From: Streptosporangiaceae bacterium
Lineage (GTDB): Bacteria; Actinomycetota; Actinomycetes; Streptosporangiales; Streptosporangiaceae
NCBI GenBank assembly: GCA_030041195.1
Contig: JASHOI010000515.1
Span: 1-5,914 of the forward strand
Direction: 5' to 3'
DNA: 5,914 nt
Position 1 is the first letter of the stretch; each line of letters begins with the position of its first letter. Positions 1 to 5,579 of this stretch are shown here, in pieces. A model generated the notes under the pieces. That model ran no database searches. It saw only the letters and a list, made by a program, of their open reading frames with translations, and had not been told where the DNA came from. The translations under genes and the position numbers were made by a program.

Positions 1-70
1 TCGCCACCCCGGCCGATCCGAGCAGCGCGCACGCGGTCGCGGCAGCAAGAAGTCCGGTCCCGATTCTCAT
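1..70 (-). CDS. N-terminal fragment of an exported protein (signal peptide only)
   Basis: Reading leftwards from the ATG at 70, the only 23 codons present give a short basic start (M-R) followed by an Ala/Leu/Gly-rich hydrophobic stretch ending near GSAGVA. This is a classic Sec-type signal peptide. The frame stays open to the window edge, so the mature protein and its function are not visible. The start is supported by a G-rich Shine-Dalgarno-like run (GGGGGA on the minus strand, 75-80) with 4 nt to the ATG. A Cys lies within the hydrophobic stretch, but the residues before it do not form a good lipobox, so simple secretion is likelier than a lipoprotein. The gene lies 98 bp downstream of the queA-like stop and is probably a separate transcription unit, because a hairpin covers that stop. 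The class (signal peptide) is fairly sure; the product is unknown. Confidence 0.6.
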   Translation of the reverse strand, partial: MRIGTGLLAAATACALLGSAGVA

Positions 71-124
71 GACGTCCCCCGAATTAGATGCCCGCCGCCC
101 ACGGTAACCGGATTAGTGGCGGGC

Positions 125-177
125 CTGCCGTGCCTCGGCGGATCGTCCGCTTTCGGGCGGTGAAGCCGTCACGGCAG
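125..177 (-). terminator. Long hairpin over the queA-like stop codon, candidate terminator
   Basis: A perfect 8-bp inverted repeat (CTGCCGTG at 125-132, CACGGCAG at 170-177) encloses two further nested pairs: CGGC 136-139 with GCCG 165-168, and CCGC 147-150 with GCGG 157-160. The hairpin overlaps the queA-like stop (169-171). No T-run follows on the minus strand, so this would be a U-less or Rho-assisted actinobacterial terminator, or an mRNA 3'-end stabiliser. The pairing is seen; the function is inferred. Confidence 0.45.
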
Positions 178-1224
178 CAGCAGGTGCAGGTCGCCGAACT
201 CGTGCCAGAGATAGCCGTGGTCGATCGCTGCCGCGTAGCAGCGGCCGAGCAGGTCGAGCCCGGCGAACGCGGCCAGCATCCGCAGGTGCGAGGAACGCGG
301 CTCGTGCAGCCCGGTGACCAGCCCGTCGACGGCCAGCAGCGGGTGCTCCGGCGTCACGATGTGCTCGGTCCAGCCGGCGGCAGGGGAAACCCGGCCCGGG
401 GCCGCGCCCGCACCGCGCGCCGCGGTCTCGAGCGCGCGCACCACCGTCGTGCCGACGGCGATCACCCGGCCGCCGTGCCGCCTGGTCAGGTTCACCAGCC
501 GGGCGGTGGCGGGCGGGACGTCGAACGGCTCGGGGTAGGGATCCTCGTCGCCCTCCAGCGAGGAGACGCCGGTGTGCAGGGTGACCGGCGCGAACGTGAT
601 GCCCCGCGCCACCAGCCTGGCAACGATCTCCGGGGTGAACGGGCGGCTGGCGCTCGGCATCTCCGCGCTGCCCGGCACGGTGCCGAACACGGTCTGGTAC
701 GACTCGATCGGCCACGGCCGGCGCACGTACGAGTACCTGATCGGCGAGCCGTGCCGGAGCAGGTAGGGCACGACAGCGGTGGACAGCCGGGCCCGCCACA
801 GCCGCCCGGTGAACCTCGCGTCCAGGGTCAGCACCGCCCCGCCGGGCAGTTCCAGCGCCTGGCCCGGGGTCCCGCCGGCGTACGGCGTGGTCGCCCCGTC
901 CACGACCGCGCGCAGCTCCACCAGCCAGTCGCCGTCCGGCATCGGCGTGGAGAAGTGCACGGCTAGCGCCAGGTGGTCCAGGCGTATCGCCGCTGGCAGC
1001 GTGGCCGAGGTGTTGACCACGAGCAGGTCCCCGGGCAGCAGCAGCGACGGCAGGCCGGTGAACGCGTGGTGGCTGATCTCGCCGCTCGCGCTCCGGCTGA
1101 CCAGCATCGCCACGCCGTCCCTGGGAACGCCCCTGGCCTCGGGTGGCTCGTGCGCCTCCCGCTCGGGCGGCAGCGTGAACGCCAGCGCGGTGCGGGCGTC
1201 GGCATACTCGGCGACGGCGGTCAT
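169..1224 (-). CDS. queA: QueA-like S-adenosylmethionine:tRNA ribosyltransferase-isomerase family protein (divergent)
   Basis: QueA transfers and isomerises the ribosyl part of SAM onto 7-aminomethyl-7-deazaguanine at tRNA position 34, giving epoxyqueuosine. It is a cytosolic enzyme. The 351 aa match the usual family length (about 340-356). Family landmarks are PGDLLVVN (64-71), YQTVFGTVPG (176-185), FAPVTLHTGV (211-220), RVIAVGTTVVRALE (253-266), GLHEPRSSHLRMLAAFAG (305-322) and the end HEFGDLHLLLP. Two signature motifs differ from typical QueA as I recall it: NDTRV is NTSAT here (71-75), and the near-invariant APTAGLHF is MPSASRPF (189-196). The fold assignment is firm, but the canonical reaction is not. 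The start at 1224 overlaps the upstream SDR stop (ATGA) and has no clear ribosome binding site, implying translational coupling. No other queuosine genes are in the window. It may be a paralogue acting on another substrate. Confidence 0.85.
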   Translation of the reverse strand: MTAVAEYADARTALAFTLPPEREAHEPPEARGVPRDGVAMLVSRSASGEISHHAFTGLPSLLLPGDLLVVNTSATLPAAIRLDHLALAVHFSTPMPDGDWLVELRAVVDGATTPYAGGTPGQALELPGGAVLTLDARFTGRLWRARLSTAVVPYLLRHGSPIRYSYVRRPWPIESYQTVFGTVPGSAEMPSASRPFTPEIVARLVARGITFAPVTLHTGVSSLEGDEDPYPEPFDVPPATARLVNLTRRHGGRVIAVGTTVVRALETAARGAGAAPGRVSPAAGWTEHIVTPEHPLLAVDGLVTGLHEPRSSHLRMLAAFAGLDLLGRCYAAAIDHGYLWHEFGDLHLLLP

Positions 1225-1931
1225 GACAGCGCCGCCGACGGCATCAGCTCGGCGGCGCGGTACCGGCCGTCCGGCATCCGTTCCGTCACAAGTCTCATGA
1301 ACCCTGGGACGACGGTCTCGGGCAGCGGGCGGTCGGAGATGTCTTCCCCGGGATACGCCTCCTGGTGCATCCGGGTGCGGATGTCGCCCGGGTCCACCGA
1401 CCAGACCCTGATCGTGTTCTCCTCGACCGCGAGCACGTTGCCCGCCTGCTCCAGCGCCGCCTTGGCCGCGCCGTACCCGCCCCAGCCCGCGTAGGGCTCG
1501 ACCGCGGCGTCCGAGGTGATGTTCAGCACCGCGCCGCCGCGGCGCCGCAGCGCGGGCAGCAGCAGCTGGGTGAGCGCCAGCGGCGCCAGCACGTTGACCT
1601 CGAAGGCATCCCGGAGTTCGGCGATCGGGTAGTTGGCGATCGCCGGGAGCGGGCTGGTGCCGAGCGTGCCCGCGTTGTTGATCAGCAGGTCGGGGCCGCC
1701 GAGGTCCTCGGCGGCGGCGGCGAGCGCGGCGCGGTGCGCCGGATCGGTGATGTCGCCGGGCAGCGGGACGACCCGGGCGGTCCCGGGCAGGCTGGCCGCG
1801 GCGGCGCTGAGCGCGCCGGGGTCCCGAGCGTCGATCACGAGCGACCAGCCCGCGGCGGCGAGGCCACGGGCGAGCGCCAGGCCGAGGCCGCGGGACGCGC
1901 CGGTGATCACTGCGTTCTTCGTCTCATCCAT
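1221..1931 (-). CDS. SDR family NAD(P)-dependent oxidoreductase
   Basis: This is a classical short-chain dehydrogenase/reductase, a cytosolic Rossmann-fold enzyme that moves hydride between NAD(P)(H) and a carbonyl or alcohol. The 236 aa are typical in length. Visible motifs are TGASRGLG (10-17, cofactor binding), D60 in GDIT, NNAG (85-88) and the catalytic tetrad N113, S140, Y153 and K157 (YGAAK), followed by the PG motif at 181-182. R14 and R36 suggest NADP(H) preference (inference). The substrate cannot be read. The start is ATG 1931, because the TGASRGLG motif normally lies within about 10 residues of the N-terminus. The open frame continues upstream only as antisense to the kinase gene. 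A TAGCCT box 7 nt before the ATG suggests a leaderless transcript. Its stop overlaps the queA-like start by 4 bp, so the two are an operon. Confidence 0.92.
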   Translation of the reverse strand: MDETKNAVITGASRGLGLALARGLAAAGWSLVIDARDPGALSAAAASLPGTARVVPLPGDITDPAHRAALAAAAEDLGGPDLLINNAGTLGTSPLPAIANYPIAELRDAFEVNVLAPLALTQLLLPALRRRGGAVLNITSDAAVEPYAGWGGYGAAKAALEQAGNVLAVEENTIRVWSVDPGDIRTRMHQEAYPGEDISDRPLPETVVPGFMRLVTERMPDGRYRAAELMPSAALS

Positions 1932-1938
1932 GATCCTG

Positions 1939-1944
1939 AGGCTA
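1939..1944 (-). promoter_or_regulatory. Predicted -10 box of the SDR-queA operon (leaderless)
   Basis: On the minus strand TAGCCT is followed by 7 nt and then the SDR ATG. This places the transcription start at or beside the start codon. It fits the TANNNT -10 and leaderless style common in actinobacteria. The -35 region (around 1961-1967, TGTTAC/ATGTTA) is poor, and a short AGG before the ATG could also act as a weak ribosome binding site. The promoter is inferred, not proven. Confidence 0.45.
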
Positions 1945-1980
1945 GGCACGGGGATGCTGCGTAACATCGGGCGCGCGACG

Positions 1981-2022
1981 GGACCGGCCTGGTCCGATGG
2001 TCCTAGGACCTGCGGCCGGTCC
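1981..2022. promoter_or_regulatory. Cluster of five GGTCC/GGACC half-sites between divergent operons
   Basis: Half-sites lie at 1981-1985 (GGACC), 1991-1995 (GGTCC), 1999-2003 (GGTCC), 2006-2010 (GGACC) and 2018-2022 (GGTCC). The middle pair forms a perfect 12-bp palindrome, GGTCCTAGGACC (1999-2010). The outer pairs form GGACC-N5-GGTCC and GGACC-N7-GGTCC. The last half-site coincides with the -35 position of the predicted kinase promoter. NarL-family regulators such as DevR/DosR bind inverted GGGAC-type half-sites, so the regulator encoded next door is the obvious candidate. The spacing differs from the mycobacterial DosR box, so this remains inference. Confidence 0.5.
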
Positions 2023-2041
2023 CAGACAGCCGCGCCGCGGG

Positions 2042-2047
2042 TAGCGT
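2042..2047 (+). promoter_or_regulatory. Predicted -10 box of the kinase-regulator operon (leaderless)
   Basis: TAGCGT is followed by 7 nt (GCGGGGT) and GTG at 2055, so transcription would start at or next to the GTG. No Shine-Dalgarno sequence is properly spaced before 2046, 2055 or 2067, which favours leaderless translation from 2055. The -35 position (2018-2024) reads GGTCCCA rather than TTGAC-like, suggesting that the promoter needs an activator. Confidence 0.45.
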
Positions 2048-2054
2048 GCGGGGT

Positions 2055-3209
2055 GTGAGCCGGAGCATGGGCGACGACGGCAGCGAGGACGACGTGCTGC
2101 AGCAGGTGAGCCAGGTCGTGCTCGCGGTCGCCCGGCAGCTGTCCACCCGGGACGTGCTGCAGATGATCGTCAGGTCGGCCCGCTCGCTGGTCAACGCCAG
2201 GTACGCGGCGCTGGGCGTGCCCGACGACCAGGGATCGTTCGCCGAGTTCCTCGTCGACGGCATATCGGAGCGCGAGCAGAAGGCCATCGGGCCGATACCC
2301 CGCCAGCACGGCCTGCTCGGCGTGTTGCTGCGCGAGGGAGAGCCGGTGCGGATCCCCGACATCCGCGCCGATCCCCGGTTTGAGTGGTGGCCGTCGGCTC
2401 ATCCCGACATGTCGGACTTCCTCGGGGTCCCGATCAAGAACGATCGCGACGTTCTCGGCATCATCTTCGCCGCCTGCAAGCGCGACCCCGGCGGCTTCAC
2501 CGAGCGCGACGAGCAGCTGCTCGCGCTGTTCGCCTCGCACGCGGCCATCGCGCTGACCAACGCCAGGCTGTACGAGCGCGGCCGCGAGCTCTCGGTCCTG
2601 GAGGAGCGCGCCCGGCTGGCCAGGGACCTGCACGATGCGGTGTCGCAGAAGCTGTTCAGCATCCGGGCCAAGGCCCGCGCCGCCGAAGTGCTGATCTCCC
2701 GGGATCCGGAACGGGCCGCCACGGAGATCCAGAGTGTGGCCACGCTGAGCGGGCAGGCCCACGCGGAGCTGCGCGCGGTGATCGACGGGCTGGCCCCGCC
2801 CGATCTGGCCGCCGGGGGACTGGCCGGGTCGCTGCGCAGCTACGCGGTGCTCGCGGGCCGCAGCTACGGGGTCGACGTGCGGTTCCACACCGCCGCGCAG
2901 CTGCCGTCGATGGGCGCACAGCGGGAGACCGCCATCTACCGCGTGGCCCAGGAGGCGCTGCACAACGCGCTGCGGCATTCCGGCGCGAGCTCGGTCTGCG
3001 TGTCGATATCGGCCACCCGGCGCCGGGTCGTGCTTGAGGTCGTTGACCACGGCCGCGGTTTCGCGGCTGAGGGGCCCTCAGGGGGCCTGGGACTGGCGTC
3101 AATGCGAGAACGAGCGGCGGCGGCTGGCGGAACGCTCACGGTGCGTTCCGGGCCGGGAAAGGGAACTCTGGTGCGGCTCGAGCTTCCGGCCGGGACGGAC
3201 CGTTCGTGA
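2055..3209 (+). CDS. GAF-domain sensor histidine kinase (HisKA_3 / NarL-system type, DevS-like)
   Basis: This is the sensor of a two-component pair: it autophosphorylates on His and passes phosphate to the regulator encoded next. The 384 aa (from GTG 2055) have no membrane segment, so it is cytosolic. Domains in order are one GAF (about 25-172), a short charged helical linker, HisKA_3 with the phosphoacceptor in RDLHDAVSQ (H193; HDxxxQ also predicts phosphatase activity), and HATPase_c (about 285-382) with N-box EALHNALRH (N304), G1 box DHGRGF (D331) and GGLGLASM. In the GAF, H116 of [13 protein letters not shown] aligns by eye with the haem-ligand His149 of mycobacterial DosS, and F138 with its Tyr171, so haem/gas sensing is possible. 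GTG 2046 and ATG 2067 are alternative starts; 2055 was chosen for its promoter spacing. The stop overlaps the regulator start by 4 bp. Confidence 0.92.
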   Translation: MSRSMGDDGSEDDVLQQVSQVVLAVARQLSTRDVLQMIVRSARSLVNARYAALGVPDDQGSFAEFLVDGISEREQKAIGPIPRQHGLLGVLLREGEPVRIPDIRADPRFEWWPSAHPDMSDFLGVPIKNDRDVLGIIFAACKRDPGGFTERDEQLLALFASHAAIALTNARLYERGRELSVLEERARLARDLHDAVSQKLFSIRAKARAAEVLISRDPERAATEIQSVATLSGQAHAELRAVIDGLAPPDLAAGGLAGSLRSYAVLAGRSYGVDVRFHTAAQLPSMGAQRETAIYRVAQEALHNALRHSGASSVCVSISATRRRVVLEVVDHGRGFAAEGPSGGLGLASMRERAAAAGGTLTVRSGPGKGTLVRLELPAGTDRS

Positions 3210-3853
3210 CCGCCGGGGCCGGCCGGATTACCGTGCTGATCGCCGACGATCATCCGGTGGTGCGGCAGGGACTGCAGGTGCTGCTCAGCGTGCAGGACGA
3301 CATCGCGGTGGTCGGCGAGGCGGCCGACGGCGGCCAGGCGGTGGCGATGACAGCCGAGCTGGACCCGGACGTGATCCTGCTGGACCTCAAGCTGCCGGTC
3401 ATGGACGGGATCGCGGTGCTGCGGGAACTGCAGGGCTGCGGGCGCCGGGCGCGGGCCCTGGTGCTCACCAGCGCTCCCGACCAGGCCCTGGTATCGCTGG
3501 CGGTACAGGCGGGCGCGGCGGGGTTCCTGTACAAGGACGTTGACCCCGACGCCCTCGTCCGGGCCATCCGGTCGGTGCACGACGGGCACACGTTGCTCGC
3601 GCCCGAGGCGGCCGGGTCGCTGCTGCGGTCCGGCGCGGCCGCATCGGCCGTGCAGGGCATCGGCGCGCTCACCGCGCGGGAGCGCGAGGTTCTCGCGCAG
3701 ATCGCCGAAGGCCGCTCGAACCGGGAGATCGCCAGGCTGCTGCGGGTATCGGAGAAGACCGTGAAGACCCACGTCAGCTCCGTGCTCGCCAAGCTCGGCG
3801 TGGCCGACCGCACTCAGGCCGCGCTCCTTGCCGTGCGGCAGCTCGAGAGATAA
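3206..3853 (+). CDS. NarL/FixJ family response regulator transcription factor
   Basis: This is the DNA-binding output of the two-component pair. The 215 aa comprise a receiver domain (about 7-125) and a LuxR-type helix-turn-helix (about 155-212). Receiver residues are acidic D14-D15 (IADDHPVV), phosphoacceptor D60 (ILLDLKLP), T88 (LVLTSA) and K110 (FLYKD), all present, so phosphorylation should be functional. The HTH begins LTAREREVL and carries the recognition segment [16 protein letters not shown], close to that of DevR/DosR (EKTVKNYVS as I recall), with Thr in place of the DNA-contacting Asn. The GTG start overlaps the kinase stop (GTGA). Upstream purines are weak, so translation is probably coupled. 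Its targets are not known from sequence. GGTCC half-sites upstream of the kinase and at the ABC gene promoter are candidates. Confidence 0.93.
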   Translation: MTAGAGRITVLIADDHPVVRQGLQVLLSVQDDIAVVGEAADGGQAVAMTAELDPDVILLDLKLPVMDGIAVLRELQGCGRRARALVLTSAPDQALVSLAVQAGAAGFLYKDVDPDALVRAIRSVHDGHTLLAPEAAGSLLRSGAAASAVQGIGALTAREREVLAQIAEGRSNREIARLLRVSEKTVKTHVSSVLAKLGVADRTQAALLAVRQLER

Positions 3854-3857
3854 TCTG

Positions 3858-3893
3858 CGCCCGACCCCGATGGAGCGCCGGAATCGGCGGGCG
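3858..3893 (+). terminator. Interrupted hairpin after the response-regulator stop, candidate terminator
   Basis: CGCCCG (3858-3863) pairs with CGGGCG (3888-3893), and just inside CCGAT (3867-3871) pairs with ATCGG (3883-3887). This gives 11 bp interrupted by a 3-nt bulge, with an 11-nt loop. It begins 4 nt after the TAA stop. No U-tract follows. An alternative smaller hairpin, CGCCG-GAAT-CGGCG (3876-3889), competes with it. The structure overlaps the predicted -35 region of the ABC gene. Confidence 0.45.
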
Positions 3894-3899
3894 TAGGTT
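3871..3899 (+). promoter_or_regulatory. Predicted promoter of the ABC ATPase gene
   Basis: TGGAGC (3871-3876), a 17-nt spacer and TAGGTT (3894-3899) make a plausible housekeeping sigma promoter, giving a leader of about 30 nt. A GGTCCC word (3901-3906) lies between the -10 and the expected start of transcription. The ribosome binding site GGGAAGGAG (3924-3932) lies 4 nt before the ATG and is the strongest in the window. Confidence 0.45.
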
Positions 3900-3936
3900 C
3901 GGTCCCAAGGATGGCGGGGCAGCGGGAAGGAGCCGC

Positions 3937-4731
3937 ATGTCGGATGAGGTGCTGCGGCTTCGCGGGGTCGGAGTCCGGTACCAGCGGTCCATGCTGCTCC
4001 GGGACGTCGACTGGACGGTCCGCAGCGACGAGAGCTGGGTGGTGATCGGGCCGAACGGCGCCGGGAAGACGACCCTGCTGCAGGTCGCCGCCGCGCAGCT
4101 GATGCCCACCGACGGCACGGCCGAGATACTGGGCGAACGCCTCGACGGAGCGGACCTGCAGGATCTGCGGAGCAGGATCGGGTTCGCCAGCGCGATCGTG
4201 GCGGACCGGGTGCCCCCCTCGGAGAAGGTCATCGACCTGGTGCTGTCCGCCTCCTACGGCATCCTGGGCCGCGACAACGAGGATTACGACTCGTTCGACG
4301 TCACCCGGGCCGTGGAACTGCTCGACGCGCTCGGCTGCGCGCACCTGATCAGGCGGAGGTTCCTGACCCTGTCCGAGGGCGAGCGCAAGCGGGTCCAGAT
4401 CGCCCGCTCGATGATGCCGGACCCCGAGGTGCTCCTGCTCGACGAGCCGGCCGCTGGCCTGGACCTGGGCGGCCGGGAGGACCTGCTCGGGCGGGTGTCC
4501 GCGCTGGCGGTCGACCCCCAGGCGCCGCTGATGGTGATGGTCACCCATCACGTCGAGGAGGTCCCCGAGGGCTTCACCCACGCGATGCTGCTGCGCAGGG
4601 GCACGGTGCTCGCGGCCGGCCCGGTGCACGAGGTGTTCACCGAGCGGAACCTGTCGAGGTGCTTCGGGGTGCCGCTGCTCATCGAGCGCCGCGCCGCCCG
4701 GTGGACGGCCCGGGCCGGGCGGCTGCGCTGA
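3937..4731 (+). CDS. Stand-alone ABC transporter ATP-binding protein (YlmA/ModF-like)
   Basis: This is an ATPase of the ABC superfamily, 264 aa and a single nucleotide-binding domain. Visible motifs are Walker A GPNGAGKT (38-45), signature LSEGER (145-150), Walker B VLLLDE (165-170), D-loop AGLD (173-176) and H-loop THH (H204). The usual Q-loop Gln after RIG is absent: the segment reads RIGFASAIVADRVPPSEKV (80-98). In transporters this Gln contacts the permease interface. No permease or binding-protein gene adjoins it, and the next gene has its own start signals. It resembles the actinobacterial and firmicute YlmA-type orphan ATPases as I recall them. Its role is unknown and may not be transport. 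The C-terminus is basic (Arg-rich). The start at ATG 3937 is well supported by the AAGGAG ribosome binding site. Confidence 0.88.
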   Translation: MSDEVLRLRGVGVRYQRSMLLRDVDWTVRSDESWVVIGPNGAGKTTLLQVAAAQLMPTDGTAEILGERLDGADLQDLRSRIGFASAIVADRVPPSEKVIDLVLSASYGILGRDNEDYDSFDVTRAVELLDALGCAHLIRRRFLTLSEGERKRVQIARSMMPDPEVLLLDEPAAGLDLGGREDLLGRVSALAVDPQAPLMVMVTHHVEEVPEGFTHAMLLRRGTVLAAGPVHEVFTERNLSRCFGVPLLIERRAARWTARAGRLR

Positions 4732-4766
4732 GCCCGCCCCGCCGGAGTGGTGGATCTCACAGAACT

Positions 4767-4792
4767 GAGGCCGCTGACGGGATGCGCGGCTC
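4767..4792 (+). terminator. Weak hairpin between the ABC and TSUP genes
   Basis: GAG-CCGC (4767-4774, with one bulged G at 4770) pairs with GCGGCTC (4786-4792) around an 11-nt loop. It lies 35 nt after the ABC stop and overlaps the upstream part of the predicted TSUP promoter. It could end the ABC transcript or be chance pairing in GC-rich DNA. Confidence 0.3.
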
Positions 4793-4800
4793 ACTACCCT
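4773..4800 (+). promoter_or_regulatory. Predicted promoter of the TSUP gene
   Basis: GCTGAC (4773-4778), a 16-nt spacer and TACCCT (4795-4800) resemble an actinobacterial housekeeping promoter. Transcription would begin near 4806-4808, leaving a very short leader of about 14 nt before the TSUP GTG at 4821. The prediction is by eye. Confidence 0.4.
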
Positions 4801-4807
4801 TTGAGGC

Positions 4808-4834
4808 GTGCGAGGATGCTGTGGGCCCGGGTGA
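4808..4834 (+). promoter_or_regulatory. Candidate leaderless Cys-Cys upstream ORF (8 codons) overlapping the TSUP start
   Basis: A GTG at 4808 lies exactly 7 nt after TACCCT, the same spacing as the two predicted leaderless starts at 1931 and 2055. It opens MRGCCGPG and stops at TGA 4832-4834. The adjacent Cys codons TGC-TGT (4817-4822) overlap the TSUP start codon (4821-4823), and its early codons cover the TSUP ribosome binding site (4812-4815). The reading frame is seen. Translation and a regulatory role are inferred by analogy with leaderless polycysteine uORFs in mycobacteria. Confidence 0.3.
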
Positions 4835-5579
4835 GGCTCTCGCGATCCTCGCCGCCGGAGTCGCAGCGGGCAGCGTCAACGCCGTGGTCGGCTCTGGATC
4901 GCTGATCACCTTTCCCACCCTGCTGGCCTTTGGCGTGCCCCCGGTGGTGGCCAACGTGTCGAACAACGTGGGGCTGGTGCCCGGCAACGTGAGCAGCATG
5001 TTCGGTTACCGGCGCGAGCTCGCCGGCCAGCGCGGCCGCCTGATCAGGCTTGGCCTGGCCGCCGCCGTCGGCGCGGTGGCCGGCGCGGTCGCGCTGCTGC
5101 GGCTGCCCCCTGCCGCCTTCCGGTTCATCGTGCCGGTGCTGATCCTCGTCTCCTGCGCGCTCGTGCTGGTGCAGCCGTGGCTGAGCGCGCGGCTCAGGAC
5201 CCGCCGCGCGAATGCCGAAGAGCGCGGGACGAGCCCGCTGCTCTCGGCCGGGGTCTGCCTGTCCGGCGTTTACGGCGGTTATTTCGGCGCTGCCCAGGGC
5301 GTCCTGGTTATCGGCCTGCTCGGCAGCTTCCTCGACGAGACGCTGCAGCGCATCAACGGCGCCAAGAACGTCCTCGTGGGATTGGTCAACGGCACAGCCG
5401 CGGTCGTCTTCATCCTGGTCGCGCACGTCTCATGGGTAGCCGCGGCGCTGATAGCGGTGGGGTCGACGATCGGCGGGCTGGTGGGTTCGCGCTTCGGCCG
5501 CCGGCTCCCGCCGACCGCGCTGCGGCTGTTTGTCGTGGCGGTGGGCGTGATCGCCGCGGTCAAGCTGATCTTCTTCTGA
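4821..5579 (+). CDS. TSUP family (TauE/SafE-like) membrane transporter
   Basis: This is a multi-pass inner-membrane protein of the TSUP family, whose studied members move sulfite, sulfoacetate and other organosulfur or small organic anions. The 252 aa (from GTG 4821) are typical, with about eight hydrophobic segments in two related halves separated by a basic loop (about 120-138, SARLRTRRA). Hallmarks are NAVVGSGSLITFPTLL (20-35) in the first half and YGGYFGAAQGVLVIG (151-165) followed by INGAKNVL (178-185) in the second. The GTG at 4821 is preferred: GAGG (4812-4815) precedes it by 5 nt, and it puts the first membrane helix at the N-terminus as usual. ATG 4782 is in frame but has no good ribosome binding site and lies upstream of the predicted -10. 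The substrate cannot be read. No sulfur enzyme gene is adjacent. Confidence 0.9.
   Translation: MGPGEALAILAAGVAAGSVNAVVGSGSLITFPTLLAFGVPPVVANVSNNVGLVPGNVSSMFGYRRELAGQRGRLIRLGLAAAVGAVAGAVALLRLPPAAFRFIVPVLILVSCALVLVQPWLSARLRTRRANAEERGTSPLLSAGVCLSGVYGGYFGAAQGVLVIGLLGSFLDETLQRINGAKNVLVGLVNGTAAVVFILVAHVSWVAAALIAVGSTIGGLVGSRFGRRLPPTALRLFVVAVGVIAAVKLIFF

Noticed and set aside
1..70. Lipoprotein signal (Cys in the hydrophobic stretch)
   Set aside because: The residues before the Cys (ATA) do not give a good lipobox with Leu at -3, and the Cys sits early, so a plain Sec signal is preferred.
88..966. Long plus-strand open frame opposite the queA-like gene
   Set aside because: The translation is Arg/Gly/Pro/Gln-rich without domain motifs. 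It is the usual GC-rich shadow of the strong minus-strand gene.
1999..2010. Canonical mycobacterial DosR box
   Set aside because: The half-sites are similar in sequence, but their order and spacing (GGTCC-N2-GGACC, N5 and N7 pairs) do not match GGGACT-WW-AGTCCC.
1932..3050. Minus-strand upstream extension of the SDR frame across the kinase gene
   Set aside because: It is antisense to a well-supported histidine kinase, has no recognisable domain, and would put 373 residues before the TGASRGLG motif, which is normally N-terminal.
3814..4794. Long minus-strand open frame opposite the ABC gene
   Set aside because: It is a low-complexity shadow. The plus strand carries all ABC motifs in order.
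4659..4820. N-terminal extension of the TSUP protein into the ABC gene
   Set aside because: It would overlap the ABC coding end by over 70 bp and add a non-membrane Arg-rich leader. GTG 4821 has a well-spaced GAGG and a normal TSUP N-terminus.
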